64,000 nucleotides of DNA from Toxoplasma gondii ME49 (lineage: Eukaryota > Apicomplexa > Conoidasida > Eucoccidiorida > Sarcocystidae), in NCBI RefSeq assembly GCF_000006565.2, contig NC_031478.1, positions 5,604,212 through 5,668,211 of the forward strand, written 5' to 3'. Below are positions 1 to 11,619 of this stretch, piece by piece. Both the position numbers and the translations under genes were made by a program. Under the pieces are notes generated by a model, which saw nothing but the letters and a program-made list of their open reading frames with translations, did not search any database and had not been told where the DNA came from. Numbering within the stretch: position 1 is the first letter of the stretch; the number at the start of each line of letters is the position of its first letter.

Positions 1-1685
1 CTGCGTCCAGCATTACCGGGGAGTGGTGACGACCGAGTCTGAGTCCCCGATTAATGCACGGCTTATAATGCGTTCCGCAAAATACAGCGTAAACGCCGGT
101 GCCCGCGCTGGAGGGAAGGCCGATGCCCAGTGGTCTGCAAATTTAGTAGCAATAACCAGAGGACACGCTGGCGATTCAGGTTTTCGGTTCGACACCTATC
201 TCTCGTAGACGGCTTACCGTTTTCTCCCCGAATGCCATGACTTGACTTGTGACAGGGAGTTTGCAGGGAGGGGGCTGCTGGAATCACGATTCCACTGCGT
301 CAGCACCCCAACTGCATTGCGTGAAGGCTTCCTTGGTTGTCTTCCCAAATCTTCTTACCCAGCTTGCAGTCGTCTTGCATGCAAGTGTGGCGTAACAGGG
401 TTTGTCTTCTCGCTAACGCCGGATCCGGTGACGCTTAAACCGGGCACCCGTCCTCTCCTGATGCCAAGACTATTTCTTCCGCTTCCACAAAATTTGCTTT
501 AGTGCTTTCCGCAACGATTCTTTCGCATAAAGTTAGGAGATAGACCGCGCAAGGTCGCCTACCCTTCAGCTCTCCAGCGGATTGAGTATATGCGGCAGTA
601 GGACAGATCCGGTGTCTGGGTGAGGAGGCGGAACCGCCGCACAGTAATGCCGTGGTAATTCATGGTCAAACAGCAAGTAACTGACCAAGGTATTCCCCGC
701 TTTCGCTTTTAATCGCAGACCTGCTCGTTCATGAATTTCTACATATATGGGCACGTGAAATTATGATAACTCTTTGCTAGCTACCATGCGGTTGCTGGCA
801 AGACAGCTAGGACTCGAATACACGACCCGTTTTTTTCAATCCCTCGTAAAAACTGCAATCCATTTCGCGCTGGGCATTTGACAGTCCAGCTCTTCATTAG
901 AAAACTCTGTGTATCATGTTTCTTCTCCTCATCTGAACGCGGTCAGCAATCATCACGAGCTGCTGTGCTCTTGTCGCCTTTTGCACCGGAGTTTTGAGTC
1001 GGGCCGAACCGCACTTCATATTGTCTGCGGTGAAACGCCGAGATGCTTCTCAACAATGAAGACTTCAATCGAGGCGTGAGTTCAAAATGTGACTCCTTCG
1101 CATAGCCGTCGTCACCAGTTTACACAAGGAAAAAGATGGCAGCCTAGCTGCCCGGTTCCGCTGTTTCCTTCCAGGCAATCTACAGCGGTGATGTACGCGA
1201 TAACCGTGCCTCTATTGCTGAATTTCATCGGCCTTTTTCGGGTTTCGGGAACTGTAAAACTCCGTCACGTGGCTCGTTGAAGGAAGTTCACCGATCCAAA
1301 GCAGGACCCCGGCTCGAACTTGCGTCAAACACAGTGGACTAGTCAGCCGATGTTCCGTTCCGCTCTTGGTTTGTGGTGAAATCGCCCTTTTCTTTGAAGC
1401 ACTCTCTTCAGCAACAACTATGGAGATTTTCTTGACTTGCTGAATTTTTCTTAGGTGCCATTGTCCCACCTCCATTGGTTGCAACCGTTGTCGCATGGGT
1501 TCTGCTGCTGTTGGCGTGGGGAATTATGATTCGCAAGTACAGTCATAGCGTGCTATGAACTCCCGTTGGCTAATCCCAAATAGGCAACCCTTAATTTTTT
1601 TGGTGAGCTATTCAAGTCAAGGTAACCGTGGCGATAATCATTTATGTGGCGCTGGGGTTCATGTGGTCGGCTGTCGCTGTGCCCA
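1..1685. other. Upstream region of the transporter gene, no supported gene
   Basis: I see no coding region that I can support before the transporter start codon at 1686. Two hydrophobic open segments occur on the + strand, near 1456-1541 and 1622-1703, but neither joins to the transporter exons in phase, so I leave them out. The stretch presumably holds the promoter and 5' leader of the transporter gene. The only distinct site is the 12-base palindrome at 374-385, listed separately. Confidence 0.4.
374..385. promoter_or_regulatory. Palindrome containing TGCATGCA
   Basis: The sequence CTTGCATGCAAG is a perfect 12-base palindrome with TGCATGCA at its core. TGCATGC-type motifs are established cis-elements and AP2-factor sites in apicomplexan promoters. 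It lies about 1.3 kb upstream of the transporter start codon, which is rather far. It could equally serve a gene off the left edge, or be chance. Confidence 0.3.
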
Positions 1686-4600
1686 ATGTTCCTCAGGGAG
1701 CAGAACTCGGGAAGAGACGGTGACGAGGCAGGCCCACTCATCCCACGGAAATCCGGTTACAAGCTGGGTCCCTCAGTTGTTACAACTCAGGCAGGTAAAT
1801 GATCTCTTTCGTTTGCGCAAGTAGAGGTGAACCGCCAGGACCCTTGCTCAGACGCTCTTCGAGGGAACGCCGGGAATTTACCTCTGGTTCTTCCCTTCAC
1901 GTGTAGGTAAACACATTTGGCACATTTTTGCTTGTTTCAGACGGAGAAAATATGAATACGAAACGGGCACAAAGGGTGTTCTGCAAGCTCTGATGTGTTC
2001 GTTCGTCCTTGTGTGTTTCCGTCGGCGGTGCAGTGCTGAACACAGTCAGCGGCATTGAGGGTCTCGATATCCAGCTTATGCCTGCGAGCTTCAAAGTTCT
2101 GCAGGCTGATTTCTCATGGGCACTGCAGGATTTGGGCGCCCTCGTATTTTACCAGGTATGAATTGTGGGCGCAATGACACGCCCCCTCACCAACACCCTA
2201 CCCTCTCGCGACTTCTCCCCTTATGCGGTTTTCCTCAAGTTGGACCACTCAAGCATCTTCTTCGTAATACAGAACTATGCGTTGCTTGCTTGCTTACATT
2301 GCTGGGAAGAACAATGCTTCTATCTCGGGTGTTTCCATTTACAATTTACTGCAGTATGTTTCAAAGAACAAGTCGGCTTCCGTTTCTGGTGCGTATACTG
2401 TAACTTTTCAACCCATGACAAGAAAGGGGTTTATTGATTGCAGTGAGAAGGGGCGTAACAAAAGGTGAAGATGATCTCAATTTTCATATTTCGCCGTCAT
2501 ACTATGTTGCGTTGTCGATACCATATCCACCGGAAGAACGTGTGAATGCTGCTTGTGGCTGTTGTCTTGCAGAGCATATCTCAAGCACTCAGTGGGCTCG
2601 TATGGGGATACCTTGCGGACCGCTCTTCTCGTGTTCGCCTCCTGGCGACCGGCTGCTGTTCTTGGGGGCTCGTGAGTATGTTTCTTGCCATGGGAACCCA
2701 ATACTGGCAGTTCGTCGTATTGAAAGTGCTTAACGGCATTGCTATGGCCAGGTGAGTGACGCTGCCCACTGGTCCTGCGGGATCGCTTAAGACTCATTCT
2801 GCCTCACAGAAGGCCAACTATAGAGTTCATTTAGAACTTACACTCTTTTGTAATACATTATATGTGGTAGAAAGGTGCCAGAATACTGGGCAAGCAAGGG
2901 AAATTGGTTGGACCGTACCCACAAGCGCCAGTTGGTCATTCTGTAATACGATTGCTCATTCGAAATCGAGACAACCCACAGGCCGTCAACATGTTTAATC
3001 AGTGAATGGGGGAAACCGAGGACCAGAAGGTGAAATCATTACTGACCGTGGGATGTATGATCCTCTCCAATGTGATTGTTAGGTTTTATGTGAAAATTTT
3101 AAAGGACACTATCAAAATATCACGGGTGTATATACAATCATTTTTGAACGTTTTTTTAGGCGCTTTATGAACAACAATTCGTAGAAACTGTTCTTTGACA
3201 TTCAAATTATGGTATCTGATTTCGTTGATGTGCAAAAGAATAGTGTGAGTCTGCTGTGAACATCTGCGCAGCATTGGCCCGGTGGCACAGTCGCTGATAG
3301 CGGATCTGTTTCCGTCAAATATGCGTGGCGAGCAGTTTGGTTGGCTTCAGTTTTTCCTCTGTGGAGGTACGTATATAACTGTGCAGATAATTCGTGGCTT
3401 GGACTCTTAATTGGTTGTGCTTTGTCATGTTTGCCCCGCCACCAGCGCCGGATGCTAGATGCTGAGAAAATTCGAGGAAAATTGGTAAATTGCGCGCGAG
3501 CTTTACCTATGGATACGTTAAAGTGTCACAGGCAGGGCATTATCGGTGCTTCTTTCGGAGAGTAGCATGTGTTTCTGGTGTTCGGAGGCAAACGGAGCTA
3601 CGTGCCGTGTTTGTCGTTCTCTTTTTCAAAAATGTCATGAGAAGCGTGTTTGGGCGCGACATTGTTTCTTTAGGTTGCATTGTCGGCGCTCTGATTGGTG
3701 GGACCATGGCAAGTTTGACTGTTGTTCCGGGAGTCCGGGTAAGATCTCATTTATTGATCTGGAGACTCGAAGCTACCGACCAGCACGATATTACGAGCCA
3801 TCTGTTTGCCCTGAAGAAATCCAGCAAGGCCAATGAAACCCCACCCAGGATGGCACTTCTTTCAGGCTTGACTGAACGCCCCCATATATTATTGTATAGC
3901 GGTCGTAATAGTGTGACTGCGGTCGAATTACCCTTTTGTGGTGCCCTCTGCAGACAACGTACCAGTTTTCCGATCATTTTCCTCAGACGCGACACGCTGC
4001 GCCTGAGATGAGACTCTTTTGATGCTTTTCGTTCTGTTGGTGACAGCGTATCGTCACTTAATGTTCCAGTGTTTGAGCACGAGCGGAAAGCCATTATAAG
4101 CTGCAGTTTGGTTACGTGCGTACGTCCGTGTGATTTCTTAACAGGGCTGGCGGGTCGCATTTTTTGTCAGCGGCGTCTTGTCTGTGTGCGCCGGACTTCT
4201 CGTGCGAATCATAGCCGTCGAGCCACGCCGCCACGAAGAGTGCGGAGATGGAGATTCCAGACAAGGACTCATCAGGGGAGAGCGCCAGTCGGGCCTCTTC
4301 CAGGACATGTACCGACGCTGTCGGAACTTTTGTCGAGCCACTCTCTCGAGAACCTTTTTCATTCTTTTACTGCAGGGTATATGCGGTTATATTCCGCTTC
4401 ATGCATTTCAGTTTTATACCATGTGGTTTCAGTATATCGGCATGCCCGACTGGCAGGCCAGCGTCCTGACTTCCTGTCCATTGATAGGGGGAATGGTTGG
4501 CTCTCTCTTCGGTGGCTGGCTCGGCGATCAAACCGACAAGTGGAGCCACTTCCACGGTCGCCCACTGGTTGGGCAGATGGGCACTCTGATTTCTATCCCT

Positions 4601-6034
4601 CTGATTTACGTTGGTCTTCTTGTTATTCCTCGTCGGCCTGAGTTCTTCGGACTGTATGCGCTCGACATGCTCCTGCTTGGTGAGCGCTCATTCGAATACG
4701 AGTGTCAGACAATTCACATTTCGAGCACACAACCAAACGAAGGTACACAGTATTTAACAATTCCCGGTGAAATTCAATAGCTTTTCCCTGCGTAAATCCC
4801 CACTGTTGTTTTCAGTCTATTCTAGCACCTCAGAGTACACTCCTCATTCGTGTTCTTCTCACTCAAACCCTTCTCCAGTTACTGTGTTTCCTTCCTGGCT
4901 CGTTAACATGTGTTCTTTCAGGATTTGCAATAGCATGGTGCCCCAGTGGCGTGAACCGACCGATTTTGTCTGAAATTGTGGAGTCGGACGCACGCGCTAG
5001 CGTTTTTGCGACACAGATTGTTTTTGAAGGGAGCGTTGCTGCTTTGCTCGGCTCTCCTGTCATTGCCTTCATGGGTAAGCTTCGTCAGCCCTTGCTGTAT
5101 CAGGGACGACGTACGAGATGTTTTGGTTTAGTCGACAGCGACACCAGCTGAATCCTCCTCCTGGAACATTGGATCAATGGAGTTTAACGAAAGGAACATA
5201 ACTGAACGCGCAAGTTACTACGAAAAGAAGAAAATAGTCCCCAAAAAATGCTGCTGCTCGGCTCGACAGGAGAGACCTGGATCAAGAGCTGTGGTTTTGG
5301 ATGTCGCATGCCCGTCTCACAACGCGCACACAAAACGTGAAAATAATTCCTGTGCTTGCCGCACTCATGTAAATTAGGCCGTGTTCATGCATTCACTCAG
5401 CTGAGTCACTGTTCGGCTATCGCGGAGCAGGTGCATCGTCTCTTTCGGAAGCTCTCAAACTGAAAAATATCGAGGTGAGCTCAGACACATTTTCATTCTG
5501 TAATGATGAGCGCTTGTGTGCAGCGTACGATTGATCAGAGACCCCGTCGACTACACTTGTCCATTCCCGTCGACTACACTTGTCGATTTGCTTCAACCTA
5601 ACAAGAAACATTACACCTGTCTACATTCTGCCGCTAGGCCCGCCACTGATATACTTAGGGAACAAAGTCACAATGGATACTCCTTCGGTGTGGGCGTGGC
5701 TATTTACTGTACCCCCTGTTCGCGTCTTTTCAGGCTCTTGCCAATGCTTTGCTCGTTGCGACGGCCTTCCCGTGGACGGTTTGCTTCTTCCTCGTAAGTT
5801 CCGTGGACTGGGCCTTACTGCACAGTCCGTTGGGTTGACAGCTTTACGTTTGAGGCAGGGGTCGTGCAGCTTTTGAATGTGTAGATTCAGCTCTCTAGTA
5901 TTTGACAGACGGTCGGCACTCATGAAGCGTTTTTGAATGGCTGTCGTCATATTGGCTACGTCTCTCAATTGTGTGTTTCTGCTCAGTATGGGCTGCTCCA
6001 CTTCACATACCCGAAGGATGTCTCTTCCTCGTGA
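1686..6034 (+). CDS. Spinster-like major facilitator transporter, 10 exons, 479 aa
   Basis: A membrane transporter of the major facilitator superfamily; the substrate cannot be read from sequence. Exons: 1686-1794, 2034-2155, 2573-2751, 3272-3366, 3674-3738, 4145-4679, 4922-5074, 5401-5474, 5734-5793, 5987-6034. All junctions are GT-AG and in phase, totalling 480 codons with the stop. The first helix ends in GIEGLDIQLMP, typical of this family. GYLADRSSR after helix 2 is MFS motif A, and GWLGDQTDKW is the equivalent motif in the second half. GPVAQSLIADLFP resembles the helix 4 region of Spinster-type (sphingolipid or drug) carriers. The central exon carries helices 6-8. The start ATG at 1686 gives a cytosolic leader of about 25 residues before the first helix; it is the least certain point. 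The last exon codes only 15 residues and the stop. Confidence 0.8.
5543..5584. repeat. Two-copy 19-bp direct repeat, period 23
   Basis: The 19-base word CCCGTCGACTACACTTGTC occurs at 5543-5561 and again at 5566-5584. Both copies lie in the transporter intron between the exons at 5401-5474 and 5734-5793. It looks like a simple local duplication with no visible coding or splicing role. Confidence 0.7.
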
Positions 6035-9000
6035 ACAGGACGACTGCTTCAGTTGAGCTGTTTCCGAACGCGGAGAAGATGCATATCCGTCTATGCCGTC
6101 AAGCCCGAAACAGACTCACTAATGGAAGAAGGCACTCTGGCAGATCGCAGAGTGTCCGCACGTTTTTAGTCAGGCTTTGGTGGCTTTCGGTTGTTTGTGT
6201 TGGTACGAAGTCTACGGCTATTCGCTTCCGCTGGCGCCGTCGTAGAAGCGTCGCGCAACTCCCTCATCGTCTGCTCAATTTTGTTGGTTACCCATCTACT
6301 GTACTGCTTCAATGTACGCCTCTCCTCCTCGTGACTTGAGAGTCCACTCTGAAGTGATCCTTTAAAGTTAACTTGGTGGGAGAGACAGTCAAAACGCAGT
6401 CATCCAGGCAACGCTGTCAGTCCGCACTCTTCAGCCCTGTGGAGACTCCCGTAGCGGGGTCGCCACCGACATGTGGGTTCGAATCCCGCTTGGTCCTCAA
6501 AACGCGGCAACTTTGAGAACATACAAACTTCACTTTGGTGCAGCGGCAATTCATCCCTATGACTTGTTGGAAAGATAATAGAAAACTGCGAAAGATGAAA
6601 TGCCTTCCTTCCTTTTGTCGACAATTTGCAGGGAGCAAAGAACATCATGTACTACCTGAAGCACTAGTAGAGTTTCCGTGAGAATGCGCAACTCATATAG
6701 CAACGGTGTTTATGAGTATGATCGTATCCTCGCCAAACTGGGTAGCGTTCTTTACGCCCTTATATGCCCGTTGAGACGTCTTCTACTGCAAGTGCCTGGA
6801 AGCTCTTGACTGTCCACATTTTCATCATTGGTTTCAGTGGACAGTCTCTGATTCAAGTCATGGGTTATCTCGATCATAGGTTCCCTAGTTTGGGCACAAG
6901 ATTAGCGTCGGGCCCCATCGCTTGACTGCCTCACTTGGTGTGGGGGCGATGCCCGGTACACACACCACAGTCGGAAAACTGCATGTCTGCGTTCGATGCT
7001 CAGCCAGAGTTTTTCGTTACTCAATACCAGTTCCTGACAGTACACTGGGATGACATTCAGGTAGAAACGGCAACTACGGCACGCAACATGATCTTGCGCA
7101 TTTCATCATCCGTCGATCCCCATTCCAAAAACGTTCATTGGCAAGGTTGCTTCCGAAGCGGCAACCACAGGCATCCTCTTAGGGCATCGATATCATGCGC
7201 AGAATCGGTAGATGAACTGAGGTATGAGATACAGGGAGCACTAATTCGCATGATGTGTGGGTAGCAACACTGTTTCGGGAACAAACACTGAAAGCCCTCG
7301 AAGCGCGTGATAAAGCGGAACGGCATCCGCCTTCTGCTTTCCGACGCTGCACCCTGCCAAATGCGAGAGGGGGGTCTCCACTTATTGGTACGGTGCGTGG
7401 GTATTATGCGGCTTCACTGAAGTGAGCGGGAGCCTTGCGAGCAAAGAAGCGTTCCTTTCCTATATATGCAAGAAATAATCATTTGGATCCTCCATCTTCA
7501 GGCTACTCGAAGTCACCCAGTGTTTGCCTGACACTGTATTTCACTAACTGTTGTGTATCTTAGAGCGACTGCGTCATCCGGAGGCTGGTCGCTTCCACGT
7601 GTGAATGTCCACGCAAAAGCGTAAGCGGCATAGGATGTCCTGTCGGCCCTCAAGTTGAACTAGTTCGACTGTTTCTCCACCACTTTTCCTTTTTTGAGAG
7701 TGTCAATTTTTCGTTTCGTGAAATGTGGGTTGTGTACTGCGATATTCGATCGTTGGACCCTCGTACGAAAAGGGGTATCCGCCATCAGATATTTTCCACT
7801 GAAAAGGTGACTGACACTCACTTGCACGTTCCCCGATGCGTATGAGATTTGGTGCAAACCCCTTGGAGAAAAACGCAACTTGTGGTGGCGCATTTACTTG
7901 TCGAAATCGTGGCCAGCCGGGCGATTGTGCCTGTCACCACGAGAGGCCGTACCCGCCTAAGACTGAACTCTTGTTCTGGGGCGATTGGGTTCGCCAGGGG
8001 AGGTCATCTTTAAGAGCCCAGCTTTGCAGTTTTCTGCTAGCCCTCCCTCACAAACGTTGTATGCGCAAACAGCCACAAAAGAATAGCGAAGACGACATTT
8101 ACTCAAATGCCTACTGGCGGAAACTTCTCCCGAAAAAGTTATCTCGGTCGCATCCGGCGCCGCAAAAGTGGCGGCACGAGTCCACGCTGGAAAAAACGAA
8201 GCGCTCGGGCGGCGAGCTAACAACGTTGTGCCCGTCTACTCATGTCTATCGAAAATGTTCCCGCACCTGAAGACTTTTCATGAACTCACAGAGTAATCAC
8301 TCTCATTCCACACGTTTACAGTTTTCTGTGTTGTCTTTTTCTTTGGAGAGCGGCTTTTCATCGAAAAGGCGCCAAGCCTGTAACGGGGGCTGTTGTCAGG
8401 AGGTCGAGCGACCATCGGAATCCGCCGCTCATCAGCTCGCCCGTAGTCTGGTTTGTTTCCACCCTCCAAAAAACTATCGACGTGGGCTGTCTGCGCTCCT
8501 CGATCTGACGGGATCTATTCAAAATTTAATGCGTCTTCCTAAACGTCGTACCAGGGCATCCCTGCAATTTTAGTTCCAATGCAACACGTCCTCGGCCGTC
8601 TTCCTTGCTGCGTCGTCGTGCGTGGACATTTGGGCTCGTGAGTTGCCTCGACGCATACACACACACTCAGAGCCAGCACACTCAAGTTGGACACTTTTGT
8701 TCTGAGGTGAGGGGTGGTTGTGGAAAAAGGTTGCGCGCCCACCTTCGCCGTCGCTTCCTTCCCAAGATATTTTTCTCCGTCTTGTTCGACCTGCTTTCGT
8801 AGCGTGCGTCGAGTGGAGGAGGGAAACGTGAGGGCGTGAAAGGGGGGTGCATTCCACGATTTCACTCGAACTCGCTGCACGCAGGATTGCTTTGGGTGGA
8901 ATTGAACACGAACTGGCGTTCTACAGTAGCGAAGATGGACAACGAATCGTCCGGTTTACCCGACTAGAATTGCTGGGAGGAATGTCTGTGCTCAGTTTTG

Positions 9001-11619
9001 CCGCCATCGCTCCTAGCAATTTTTCGCTAGTATGTGCGCGCGGAGCAGCCGGTGACCGGGGAGGCGCAGCGTCTTCCCTGCGGATTACTCCACAGCATGT
9101 GTCTCGGGACACAAACACAGCCCGCGTGGTGTGGAGGGAGATTTCTCGCTGTCCGAGACCGAGCGGGCTGGTACCACGAATAGGGGGGCTCGCCTCGCGC
9201 GTTTTCCAACTCCAACGAAGGAACGCGCATCTTTCGATTCTTTTGTTCCTTCTTCGCCCCCCCTCTCTTTTTGGGAGCGGCTAAAGACGCTGGTCTTGCT
9301 TGTCGACGTTCTTCCCCCGTGCGCACAGGCTGTTGGGGGGCTCCGACCAGAGAAACAAGAGAGGCCTTCGTATTTGGAGGCGGGGGAAAGAGACTTGAAA
9401 TCGTTGCGCGCCTGTTGCACAATATTAAAGCGCCGAGCGGGAGAGAGGAAGAACGTCATCTTCCCCCTGTTTCCCTGGGGATTCGTCTACGCGTAGCTGC
9501 GTTTTTTCTTTTTCCTTTCGAAGCGCCTGGGGCATGCCTCTTCTTTTCTTCACTTCTTTGCGGCATACGCGCTTACTTTTCTCCAACAGCCTTCTGGCCG
9601 TGTCTTCATTCTTTCTCCACGGAAGCGAACAGACGGCAATCACTCCGGCCCCCGTAAAACCTCTCTGCTTAGTTTTTCTTCTGTGGTCTTTCACCATCGC
9701 GGGGAAGCGGTGACCTTTCGTTTTTTTATTAGCTTTCCATCCGTCTCCCTATTTCCCCTCGTAGACTGCCGTCTCTGTGCAACATCTTCCCGGCCGCACC
9801 CTGGGACTGAGGCTGACGGTCCGCATGAAAAAACGATTTTCACGAGTGGACGCCTCGCGAGCGGCGCGGGAGTCCTGTGATCAGGAAGACCTACCTCGCG
9901 AGCTCGTCTTCCCTCATGCTTCTTCAAGAAGGTTGCTTTTGTTGCCTCTTTCCCCGTCTTTTGGCTCTCATACGCGTTTTCTTCCCCACTACCCTTCCGT
10001 GTTCTTGGCCCAGCTGTCCAACACCCCTCGACAAAAAGTGTGAAACAAAAGGACTGTAAACTCTCAGTCGAGTCCTTTTTCGGCACCTGTGTGGGAGCGA
10101 AACAACTCATCAACTGATACAGCTTCTTCGGTTTTTTCTGCCAACATAACTCGCTCATACACGCGATACCGTCTCGGTTTCCCAAAGATTGTCGCCATGA
10201 AAGTTGAAAAATGAAGCTGCGTCTCCGGTAAAGGCGGACGTGTGCATGGATTACGAATGTTTTTTTATCATTCGTGTAGTGAATCACCAGTTCTCCGCGT
10301 CAGTTGCTCACCTCTACGGGGAGCCTCGCTCACACCTTTCGTAGTGGAGCAACATTTTCCGTCCGTGTTGTGTTTCACTGGCTGCAACACATCCTGGTAA
10401 ACAGCCGCTGCATTTCCATTTTCACTCTGGAATCGAAAGAGACTGCTATCTTTCGTTTACCCTGGTTGTCGCGTCGCCACTGTTCACGAGCGTTCCGACC
10501 CTTGCTGCCATCAGGAACACAGTCGCTTTCCGTCGTCTGTGGCTCTTTCTACCCCGTCGTACGTCCTTGTCCTTGCAAAGCCTTCCACGGTATTCGTCTC
10601 CTTGTTGCTCGCCATCTGCGCTGGTGTGCCCTACTTGCCGTGATTTGCTTTTCTGCTTTCACTCCCCGAACGGTTGTACGGGTGTTCTTGGAAGCGGTTC
10701 GTCTACAGAAGAGGGAAACCGAACTTGCCTCATCTGCGTGCGTTTGTGTATGTAAGGATAGACATATCATTGTATTCGTCGTGTGAAGCCGTGCGGGTCG
10801 TCCACTGTACTCCTGTATCGCACTCCTGTGGGAAATCATTTTCTTCCCGTGTTTTTCGGCCTCCGAGTTGGTTTGCTGACCGCGGCGGTGTCGGCCTTTC
10901 GATTTTGTGTGTATGAACTCTTGAGTCGGTTGACACTCGCCGCTACTCTTCTCAGCTTCCACCTATCGACGTTCGCTGGGAACTCGACTGCCGGAGACGC
11001 TCGCATGTACATTGTGTCGTTTGCCGGCAGGCCGTTTCCTCTGTACGGATTGTTGACGGACTACCGCAAATTGGAAAGCCGTGGAGACGCGAGGAGGAGG
11101 GTCCAGTGGTGGGAAAGCGTGAATAAGGTGGAGTTCTTGTTACTGTTAGAATCACGGCACACACCCTTTAATTCTTCCACCCACTCACAGGCACATTTGT
11201 TTCGCATACTTCTCTCCGTTTTGAAAACGAGAAAACGTAGATTCTTGTCAACGAAGAACGCAGGGAGCCCCCGTGTTAAAAGGTTTTGCTTGTTTGTCTT
11301 TTTCGTGTAGCATCAACTGTGTCGTCTCTGTGTAGCATTTCCGTACCCACGCCCTCTGAGCCGTACCCTGTGACACAGTTTCGCGTCCTCGCCCTCGTCG
11401 AAGCAAACGGCCGGTGACTGGCTTGTCTCTGTATCTGCTGTCGTTCTTCTTTCGGCCTAAAATACCGGCGACGCTCGCGCTTCACAGGCAGCCGCCCGTT
11501 CCCGTTTCCGGCGGGGTCTGCGACCCGGACGCCGCGCTGTCCTCCGGTGTCTCTGTATCGCGACTTTCTCTGCGGTATCGGCCTCGCGTTGATGCGCGTT
11601 GGTCTCTGGCTTCATCGGG
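6035..11619. other. Long non-coding interval upstream of the remodeller gene
   Basis: About 5.6 kb separate the transpor­ter stop codon from the remodeller start codon. No ORF here shows domains, periodic coding character or splice-compatible neighbours. The proximal part (about 8300-11600) is rich in CT tracts and looks like the long 5' leaders of coccidian genes. It probably holds the 3' UTR of the transporter and the promoter plus leader of the SNF2 gene. An in-frame TGA at 11590-11592 closes the remodeller frame upstream of its ATG. Two copies of GAGACGC lie at 10994-11000 and 11084-11090. Confidence 0.45.
10994..11090 (+). promoter_or_regulatory. Paired GAGACGC motifs, candidate promoter elements
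   Basis: GAGACGC occurs at 10994-11000 and again exactly 90 bases later at 11084-11090, 530-625 bases upstream of the remodeller start codon. A GAGACG core has been described as a selector element in Toxoplasma promoters. The assignment is by similarity of a short word only, so chance is quite possible. Confidence 0.25.

Noticed and set aside
1456..1703. Two hydrophobic segments upstream of the transporter
   Set aside because: Neither joins in phase to the transporter exons, and an ATG at 1686 in the correct frame gives a complete protein without them.
6473..6496. Perfect tRNA-like T arm (GTGGG, TTCGAAT, CCCGC) followed by TTGGTCC
   Set aside because: No matching acceptor 5' strand (GGACCAA type), no convincing D arm and no T-run follow; at best a tRNA fragment or a chance B-box.
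9691..10287. 198-codon - strand ORF in the long leader region
   Set aside because: Low-complexity basic translation with no domain and no splice partners; it lies opposite a CT-rich leader that naturally gives such frames.
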